64,000 nt of DNA from Prinsepia uniflora. Taxonomy: Eukaryota > Streptophyta > Magnoliopsida > Rosales > Rosaceae. Under the pieces are notes generated by a model. The model made no database searches. It saw nothing but the letters and a program-made list of their open reading frames with translations, and was not told the DNA's origin. Location of the stretch: positions 37,673,742-37,737,741 of the forward strand of contig CM064873.1 in the NCBI GenBank assembly GCA_032719365.1, given 5' to 3'. Numbering within the stretch: position 1 is the stretch's first letter; every line of letters starts with the position of its first letter. Shown here piece by piece: positions 55,781 to 64,000 of the stretch. Both the position numbers and the translations under genes were made by a program.

Positions 55781-57827
55781 TCAACAGTGAAAACCACAGA
55801 AAATCCTTCTAGGAATTTGCAACAATGATTCCGTAAGCTAGCATATGGAACCATCATCCCAAACCCAAATTCAGATTTCCTTTCCAAGTCTCAAAACCAA
55901 ATCCGAAATCTCATTTCCGAAATCCAGTTTCAAAACTGAATTCTTGTATATCGAAATCTCATGAACAGGGCTCCAAGCCCGAAATCACTTTTTTGAAATC
56001 CATTTTAAATCCTTGAAACCAAATCATATTTCAAATCTCAAAATCAAGTCCTCAAAACCATGATCAAATCACAAGATCAATTGAAACCAAGTAAAACGTG
56101 CAATTACATTATAATCTCGAAATCCGTGCAAAACTGTAAAAAATCAAGATCATAAATCAAATCATAAAATCACGTATAGAAAACATATAAAAACATATAT
56201 GCATGGATCATAGTTAGAAAGAAAAGTCCACTCACAGACCATTATACTAAAACACCGTAATTTTCCCGAATTTTTAACTATTTTTAACCGAGCTCTAAAA
56301 ACTTCGGACATCCCGAAACATATCGAGCCGATGTCCGATTGACTCGAAACCAGTGCCAACATGTTCGCTACATCGAATACTTTAAAAGTCGTGTTGGAAC
56401 CTTCCTCAAATTCAGTGTCACGCGCCCAAACGCGCCCCCCAAAGGGGCTGCGCGCGGGCCTCACTCGCCTAAGTTACTGTTCATCGTATTCCTCCGTCGA
56501 CCGGTCTGAAACAGTCTGCAAATTCGGTCCAACTGTTGAACCGGCGTGAGCTGGTTTTTAGCAATTCAATCCGTTTTTCATTCCTAATTAATCTAATACT
56601 TTCTCTCTTTTCATTCTAATCATTCTACCTAATCAAATTATGAGAAATCGAGCTAAGATATTACCTCCCAAACCATTTCTTGAACAGTCCCTGTTTTCTC
56701 GAGTTGTCACGATTCCGACCTCCATATTCCTTGATTTTGATCTCAAACGCCTTCTGGCATTCCTAGAAACATAACCAAATGATAAGGACCTCACAACAGC
56801 CCCCGAATTCCACCTTACCATTTTAAAACAAAATAGGGCGGTTACGGGTTTGCAGCAATACCTTCGCCGTCGAGCTCCGCCGTGGGTACCAACGGCATCG
56901 TCTCACCTTCCTCTAGCATACTCCTTCAGACATAACAAGAAAATTTGATCATATGAAGATGTTTCAACCATGGTACATCACGGTTCTCCCTGTCCTCTGT
57001 TTTCGGTTCCTCACGGCTAGGGTCACCGTTCACGGCTCGGGCCACCGTTCACGGCTACTTACGGTTGTGGTACCACCAAAATCTTCCCTTCATTCTTTTT
57101 TTTATTTATAGGGTAAGCAAACTTGATGAGGATTGAAGAAGATTAAGGGGAGGTTTCTTCCATGTTTTTCTTCTGTTTTTCATTTCAGAATCGTGCACTT
57201 TAAACCGTGTGACAAAATTATGGAATAGTGGAGGACCTTCTATGACCATCCAGATAGGGATAGATGTCCAAAATCTGGTGGTCACTGAACACCAAAACTG
57301 CCAAGTGTCCTACTGTTATTGGGAACAGATCCCTAGGCCACTAGAATGACCAAAATAACGCTAAAGGACAAATTACCATTTGCCCTTCGTATTCCCTTAC
57401 CCGTAACTTTGTCGTCCAATGTCTGATGATAGCATGCTACTTGTCGCTCTACTCAGGGCATCGAGACCTACCTAATGGTCCTCAAATTGCGTGACAAGTC
57501 CATGTCGTTTGAAAAGTCAACAAAATGCCCCTTGTTAACCAAAATTATCAAATTACTCTCGACCTTCCGAAAGTCATAACTTCCTCCTCGGATTTCAGAA
57601 TCGGATGTGCCACTTGTCTATGAACTCGTGACATCCCGAACTACGTCACGTTCATCGATCAAAGTTCATTTGACCGTTCGAACAAAAGTCAACTGTTTGC
57701 CCAATTCCAAGGGCAAAATCGTCATTCCACACCGTCCGTCCGAAATTATCCAACTAATCAGCGATTATCTTCACTAATCTGTCATTAATCACTAATGTAA
57801 TACTAGTTTACCGGACGGGTCGTTACA

Positions 57828-58521
57828 GTTGGGACAACTTCCTTTCGAAGTCAATCCAGTATGAAACGGTAGTTGAGTGAATCGAGGTGTCTACGATGTG
57901 TCTTGGCTTTTTGGCTATGTAGATGATGGGACTGAACTTCTTTTCCAGGTTGATCCTATATGGTGTATTACTTGAGCGAGTAGGATTCCGACGGGGTCGA
58001 ATTTGGTTAGCCTTAGATGTGTGAATGATGGGATTGGCTTCCCTATGAAGTCAATCGAATGTAATGTGGTAATCATTTGAGGAGGCAACCGTTAGGTTTA
58101 GTTTTGGTGCATCTCGGTAGACGTGGGTGAGATTGGATGCCCAGTCGGCATGAGTGAGTATGCCTTAGTGGGCGTGATTCGGATTGGTAAGTGTTGGATT
58201 TCGTGTTTGGGAGTAGACGTGGTGTTACTGGTCGGGTGACCGTGGGACTTGTGTTGGATGCTGAATTGGAGTTTTTGATCTGTCTAGCGCTGGATTGGAC
58301 AGATGGACTCCAGAATTAGTACGTGATTGGCTATGATCTAGGTTGTAGGTAAGTTAATGGATGAATATACGGACCCTATATGTTATTCGAGGAAAGATAC
58401 TAGGCAGGCTTGTGGTGCCTGGTGGCGGTATATAGGATATACCGAGGGTACGTTGGTGAGAATGTTAGTAGTCGACTTAGTCCCGATACCATTGGATTAG
58501 TTGGGGATTTGAAATGGAGTT
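57828..58521 (+). mobile_element. Element I, internal region, second part
   Basis: It continues the + internal region across L and matches 7200-7700 of A and 30050-30620 of D (GGACAGATGGACTCCAGAATT at 58298). It is broken at 58521 by LTR M, before the part that would hold the polypurine tract. No open frame of note. Confidence 0.83.
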
Positions 58522-59702
58522 TGTTTAACGGCCCGGAACATTGAAAATGGCAAAAATGTAAATTCATAAATTTTTATGTAAAAATGACATTATTACCCTT
58601 GTGAAGAGTATGGTCAATGTTGACTTTTTACATGACATGTGTTTTTCCCGTAAGTCAAGGACCATTAGGTAGGTCTCGATTCCCTGAGTCCGTAGACAGG
58701 TGGCACGTTGAAATTGGACTTCGGATGCATAAGTTATGACTCTAGAATGATGAAGGGCAATTTGGTAATTTTATTCAGGAGGGAAAAATAGTCAATTTGG
58801 CGGCAACAGATTACTCAGCACGTGAAGTTTGTTTTGTTTTTGTCTAAGTGACACATGTCACTAAGAAAGCCAGATAAGTGGCTATCGGGCGGGGCTAAGT
58901 GTACAAACTGTTACAGGTGTTTGAAAAACACCAAAACAGAGGGAATTGTTGAGGTTTGATGCTTGAATGATAAACATCAATTTCCGCGAGGGATTGGGAA
59001 ACACGTAATTGATAAGAAGCAATAGAGACTAAAGAAAACAGAGAAGATTAGAGAGACAGACATAAAACCGTGGAAAATTGAACAAATGGGGAGAAGTCGA
59101 ATTTAAATTGTGAGCTTGGGGGATTCAAATTGAGGTTAGAAATAGCTTGCTGAGATCATTCCGAATCCAACCACATAAAAATCGAAGGAGCTTGACCGTG
59201 TTTCGACCGAGAACTGGAGTTCCAATTGCTTGAAAAATTGAGTTTGAGTACGAGCTTATAGGTAAGGGATTGTGCAATTCATTTCATATTGATGTTCTTT
59301 ATACTCCTAGGTTCCTTCATATGTGAATTAATTGAACAAACAGATGGGAATTAGGTGAAGTAGAAGTTGAAAACCGTTTCAACTTTCATTGGGGAAAAGA
59401 TGGATTAAGGGTCTAATTCATGTAATTAATGACGAGGAACCTAAATTGAGATAGAATAGATGGGATTCGGTGGAAGAATTGTAAGAATTAAGGTCGAATT
59501 GAGGGAAAACAAACTGGGTCATGTCGCGGGTTAGTAACCCGTTTAATAGAGAAACAGGTGAAGGAGGTGATACTGTAGCAGTACTGTACAGGCGTGTGAC
59601 TTTCACGAACAACCCTTTTGGACTGCGCGTGAGGGCGTGTGAGGCCGTGACTCTAGTCAAGGTCAACATATGAATTTATTCTTTCAATGTAACGAACATT
59701 TT
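58522..59702 (+). mobile_element. LTR M, diverged family, truncated
   Basis: It starts TGTTTAACGGCCCGGAACAT, unlike the TGTAACGACCCGTC of the others, but follows the same plan: GTAGACAGGTGGCACGTTGAA (58693), GCATAAGTTATGACTC, the dyad core at 58847-58862, and near its end AATGTAACGAACATTTTG (59687). It is cut at about 59702 by a fragment in the other orientation. It is a sister lineage, useful for seeing which bases of the LTR are kept. Confidence 0.75.
58847..58862. promoter_or_regulatory. LTR dyad core in diverged LTR M
   Basis: AGTGACA, CA, TGTCACT: a perfect dyad, 325 bp from the LTR start. The outer GGATG/CATCC arms of the main family are replaced (TCTA and AAGA), while the 7-bp core arms are unchanged. 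Confidence 0.6.
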
Positions 59703-61232
59703 GAGGGCAAATGACCCCTCGCATGCAATGGCCCGTGACTACACAACGATACTACGAGACCTCTGGATGAGACAACCCACCACTCTAGGATACTACGGGA
59801 CGTCTGGAGGGCAACTGTTCGTGCGGATGGTATATGGAAAAGCTTTTCATAAATCATCTCAAAACCGTTCAAAGGTCTATGCCCGGGTTTTCCATAAAAT
59901 CATCATAATTCCAAATCCATTTGGGGTCCCCGACTCGAAAATTTATTTATAAATCATAATTGGCCCACATGCCCGATATCATAACCAACTGGGCCTCAAG
60001 CTCGATCATATAAGTCAATTGGGCTCCAGCTCGATGTCTCATTAAATCAAAAGGACTTCAAGTCTGATAGTTTCCAAATCAAATGGGTGTCATGCCCGAT
60101 TCCATATTTCTAAATCCAAAACCTTTCCATTAAACCATCATTGAAATACCAGCATTTATAAGAATAGTACAAAACCATAAACCTCGAAATACGTACAAAT
60201 ACGTACATACCAAATACCACAATCAAATGCACTCATGGAATTTCAAATCATATCCATAAACTCATATAAAACATTTCAGCATGCATCAATTCATAAAACA
60301 AAGTCCACTCATAGACCGTCAAGATGTGCCTCGATACACGTGCCATAAGCGTCTCCAGGCCAATCACCTTCTTCAGGGTTCCCAGACCTGCCCAAATCAT
60401 ACTAGAGGGTTACTAACGACTTTAATAACCTTTCATAAAAGCACCCTAATTATTCGGGATTTTTAAACGTATTTTAAAATGGACCCTAAGCCTTTAGACA
60501 TCCCGAACTATATCAAAATGATGTCCGATCGACTCGAAACTTGTCCCAAAATGTTTGTTACATCGAAAGGATGATTTCACATGTTGACCTTATCACCAAA
60601 TAGTGCTTCACACGCCCCCCACGCGCTGCCCAAAGGTGCTACGCGTGGAGCTTACGCGCCTAGCACAAGTCATCTTCATCCTCGCGATTTGTCCAGTCCA
60701 GACCGGTCCACTGGTCAGCCGGTCCAACTGAACCGGCATGACTGGTCCAGGGCTATAACTCACCCATTTTCATCCCGTTTTCTTCCCTTCCAATTCCAAT
60801 CTCTTTGTCCCATCATTTGCAACCTATCCATGTGATTAAAACCAAGAAAACTAGCCTAGAACTATTGGTTTGATTTTCCCCTCAAGGTCCAAACTTCCAG
60901 TCCATTGCGTGGGCTACTCAGCCATCCCCCGCCATACAAAACCATTCCCACACACTCATATGAACCCAATAAACATAACTCAATCAATGAAAACATTCCA
61001 TTCTCACTCAAATTTGATTCCCAATTTTCGAATTAAAACTATACATGCGCGGTTTGCAGTTCCTCTGCCGGCCACAGCGGCTGGTCGTCCTACCGCAGTC
61101 TTTCAGTCCCTCTCTCACTCTGTTTGTCACTCAAGAAGTGGATGAAGATAGGTGAGGGTTGGGGTGGTGGATTTGGGCATGGGTTTTGGGTTGTTCGAAT
61201 GAATGAACAAAGAAAGGGAAACAGATGCATGT
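59703..61232 (-). mobile_element. B/E-type LTR fragment
   Basis: A minus-orientation LTR middle. It has the ATGACCCCTCGCATGCAATG block (also at 37273 and 9010), stem units (59930-60110), the TCCACTCATAGACCGTC block (60303) and the CGCGCC-rich part (about 60610-60660). The LTR 3' end is missing at 59703. Element N is inserted at 61232, before the LTR start. Confidence 0.78.
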
Positions 61233-64000
61233 TGACACGACCCACCCTCAATCCCCCAGGATTAAGGGCTAAGTCATGCTCCCGTCTAACTTACGCAAGA
61301 CACGAAGGCTAAACCGATGTCCAACCTCCATGTAACACGTAAGCTAGAAAAGGGATTTCCGAACGAACCGTCCACATGTTTCGGACTTCCTAGAGCGCGC
61401 AGAACCTACTGTGGATCGCATGTGTGATGTCTCCGTCTATTTCTACCAACAGCCCGCAACGCAACAACCTGGATGGTATCAAAAACATAAAAGACTGTGA
61501 GTGGAAAAAAATAAACAATACGTTCAGAAAACAGTGTATAAGAAATTACTTTTATACCCTCCATGAAAAACCAATGCATGCATATGAAAACCATTCCAGA
61601 AAACCATTTCATATCCAAGGTAAGAAAACCATCAATGAAAAACCGGAAACATTACCTTTTCTCAAATCCATATCTCACATCCAAGGCCTCATCCCAAAAT
61701 CATAAATCCTTATCAAAGTACGGGAACTCAGCCCAAAAAATCATACAATCCAAATCATCCGGGCCATTGCCCAAAACATCTGAAAAACCAGTGAAAAACT
61801 AGTGAAAAACATCAATCAATCAATCAAGTTGCTGGATCTCAAGTGCGCCCGAGTCTTTAAGCTCAAATCACATGCGTATAATCAGGCCTTCCCTGGATAT
61901 CAACGTGTCTTTAAACATAAAACGCAATCAACAGGCCTTGGGGGATATCACAATAACCGAGTCTTTAATCTCAAAACATATCCATCCAGCCTCCCCCCCC
62001 CCCCCCCGGTCAATCAACCGAGCCTTTAAACTCAAAACTAGATCCAGCCATTTTCCAGGTCTTTAAACCCAAAACCATTTTTAACCGGGTCTTTAAACCC
62101 AAAACCGAGTTAAAACCATAGAAAATCCATATCCGAATTCGCAATAATGATTTCGTAAGCTAGCATCCGGAACCATCATCCCGAACCCAAATCCAGAATT
62201 TCTCTTTCAAATTTCAAAGCTAAATCAAGAATCATCTTTCCAAAATCCGATTCCAAAACCGAAATCTCGTTTATCAAAATCACATGAACAGGGCTCCAAG
62301 CCCGAATTCACTTTCCCGAAATCCCTTATAAATCATTTAAAATTAAATCATTTTTCGAATCCCAAAATCAAATCATTAAAACCATGATCAAATCATAATA
62401 GAAATAAAAAACTAGTAAAACGTACAAATACGAAATAATCTCAAAATACGTGTAAAACTTTAAAGCATCATGATCATATTCATAACCATAGAATCACGTA
62501 TAGAAAACATAAAAAAACATATATTCATGCATCATAAGTTAGAAAGCAAAGTCCACTCACAGACCATTCCCGATGCTACCTCGATACGCGTGCAATTACG
62601 CTTTCATGGTAATCCACTATCACCGGCTTTCCCAAACCTGTCCAAATCCCATAATAAGGTTACTAATTTTAACCGAGCCTTAAAACCTTCGGATATCCCG
62701 AAACATATCGAGACGATGTCTGATCGACTCGAAACTAGTCCCAAAATGTTCGTTACATCGAATAATTTAAAAGTCGTGTTGAACACTTCCTCAAAAGGGG
62801 TCTCACGCGCCCTCACGTGCCGCCCAAAGAGGCTGTGCGTGGGAGCCACGCACCCACTGTTCATCATCTTCAATCGACGGTCTACCGGTTCAGACCGGTT
62901 CAACAGTCTGGCTGGTTCAACTGAACCGACATGGGCGGTTCGACACCGGTTTTCATCCTATTTCAAGTCGATTGTGATCCTTTTCATCCTTAAATGCTTG
63001 TCTTAGTCTTTGTAATTCAATTTAAACCTAAAGCCATGAACTTAAACTCTAAACCTTACCTCCTTAATTCGAAGAATGAACTAGCCATATCCTCCTCTAT
63101 GTTTTCACGACTCCGACCCCCCTCAAGCCACAGTTCCAGTCCCTAAACATCCCTTGCAACCTCCAAATAAGTTCCTCATAAATACTATCGATCCCTAACT
63201 CCATTTCTGAATTTGAAAAGTGTTCTTTGCGGGAACTTACCTCTCACGCCGCCGTGGGTTACGCCATGACCTCCAAGACCATCCAAACAACTTCCTCTTC
63301 ATATTTCCCTCACGAAACAGGGGCCAAGAATGAGAGTTGAAAGCTTGTCGGTTCTGATCTTCCCAGTATCCTCTGTTTTGGTTTTTCGAGTCGAGGCCAC
63401 CGTCCATGGTAGCCATCGTGGCAGCACCACCACCGTGACTACCTCATCCTTCACACACATCCACTCGACACAGGTCAAAGTTTGGGGGAAAGGGATTCAC
63501 GATCACTCACTCACCACCTCCCAAGTCTTCTCTGTTTTTCTCAGCTTAAGCCCAAAACCGTGCAACACATAACAGTCCCTTTAATTTAAAATGCCCTGAG
63601 TCGGTTGGCCAAGCTTCCACAGACCTCTAGAGAAGGGCCAAGTGTCCTAATTCTAGTGGGCATCAATCCCTGGGCAGCCACCTATCCAATTACAACTGGG
63701 CACAGCAAAAGACCAATTTTCCCTTACCCTTACACAATTACCATTTTTCCCTTGGCTTTTTTAGACCAAAATCCAAGCCGTCCAACATCCAATGAAAATG
63801 TGCCGCCTGTCGTTGTACTCAGGGGATCGAGATTTACCTAATAGTCCTTGAACGTTGTGCAAATAATTTTTTGTGTAAAAAGTCAACAAATTGCACCTTT
63901 TTAAACCAAATTGTTAAAATACCCTCGAACTTCCGAACATCATAACTTCCTCCTTGGATGTCGGAATCGGACGTGCCACCTATCTATGAACTCGTGACAT
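61233..64000 (-). mobile_element. LTR N, minus orientation, running off the window
   Basis: LTR end TGACACGACCCACC at 61233, left flank CATGT (61228-61232). It is an L-type LTR: GATTAAGGGCTAAGTCATGC near the LTR end, GAGTCTTTAAACTC repeats (61849-62105), a 15-C run (61993-62007), the TCCACTCACAGACCATTC block (62552), CGCGCC-rich part, and two copies of the block near the LTR start (63799 and 63972). The LTR start lies beyond 64000. The 178-codon frame at 62470-63006 is LTR sequence shared with broken copies elsewhere. Confidence 0.87.
61849..62105 (-). repeat. GAGTCTTTAAACTC repeats in LTR N
   Basis: Seven or so copies: CGAGTCTTTAAGCTCAAA, CCGAGTCTTTAATCTCAAAA, CCGAGCCTTTAAACTCAAAA, GGTCTTTAAACCCAAAACC and CCGGGTCTTTAAACCCAAAA. 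Stem pairs are GAGT/ACTC in some and GGGT/ACCC in others, a two-sided change. The loop CTTTA is constant. Confidence 0.75.

Larger units (their letters stand above)
54016..57827 (-). mobile_element. Solo LTR L (contains a Cassandra array)
   Basis: 3812 bp in minus orientation with perfect TSD GTTGG (54011-54015 and 57828-57832). LTR end TGTCATGACCCACC at 54016; LTR start the complement of 57827. Without the Cassandra insert it is about 2.48 kb. It belongs with N: both share GATTAAGGGCTAAATCNTGCTCC near the LTR end and the GAGTCTTTAAACTC repeats in place of the other central modules. It has the duplicated block near the LTR start (about 57430 and 57608). The common dyad is not recognisable. 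Confidence 0.93.

Noticed and set aside
54016..57827. A full-length minus-strand element at L, because of the 3.8-kb size.
   Set aside because: Only one LTR start and one LTR end are present and the TSD GTTGG flanks them. The extra length is the Cassandra array, so L is a solo LTR.
62470..63006. A 178-codon plus-strand frame.
   Set aside because: It lies in LTR N, antisense, and crosses blocks (TCCACTCACAGACC, CCCAAAATGTTCGTTACATCGAA) that are found broken by stops in every other LTR.

Overview
The window is a gene-free block of a plant nuclear genome, most likely heterochromatic. It is built almost entirely from nested LTR retrotransposons. Evidence for a plant: LTRs of about 2.7-3 kb ending TG...CA, primer-binding sites that read TGGTATCAGAGC (complement of the plant initiator tRNA-Met 3' end), purine-rich polypurine tracts, 5-bp target-site duplications (TSDs), and two insertions of a Cassandra-type TRIM carrying 5S rRNA-like sequence. 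The species cannot be named from the sequence. No host gene, tRNA gene, rRNA gene or CRISPR array could be supported. The longest open frame (203 codons) is a shadow of a Cassandra element.

Almost all large elements belong to one superfamily, with LTRs starting TGTAACGACCCGTC and ending near GGGTCYTGACA. I label the copies A to N. The left two thirds is one nest, read from outside in. Element A (+) has its 5' LTR at 1-1715 and its 3' LTR at 45086-47011. Element B (-, 8293-44625, TSD ATGTT) sits in the internal region of A. Element E (-, 17954-39357, left end lost) sits in the internal region of B. Inside E lie element F (-, 12115-17953), solo LTR K (+, 18250-20920, TSD ACTGC), a Cassandra TRIM (24997-25698, TSD CTGCG), element D (+, 26212-34020, TSD CAACC) and solo LTR J (-, 35279-37116, TSD TCTGG/TCCGG). 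A second, unexplained pair of LTR fragments (1871-6516) also interrupts A.

Right of A come LTR G (47012-49024), LTR H (49025-51919) with a primer site, an extra LTR tail (52029-52623), and a + internal region (52624-58521). That internal region is split by solo LTR L (-, 54016-57827, TSD GTTGG), which itself carries a tandem Cassandra array (54241-55572, TSD CTTTA). LTR M (58522-59702, a diverged family), a B/E-type fragment (59703-61232) and LTR N (61233 to the window end) finish the window.

The internal regions, about 3.86 kb when element E is un-nested, are recognisably the same in A, B, D, E and I but hold no long frame and no visible gag or pol domain. With the long LTRs this fits a non-autonomous, LARD-like family. 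The least explained signals are in the LTRs: a dyad at a fixed distance (about 345 bp) from the LTR start in nearly every copy, arrays of about 32-bp units with small stems showing compensatory base changes, alternative central modules swapped between subfamilies, and a 160-175-bp duplication near the LTR start in one group of copies. Boundaries were read by eye; those with matching TSDs are firm, and those described as junctions are accurate to about 10-20 bp.
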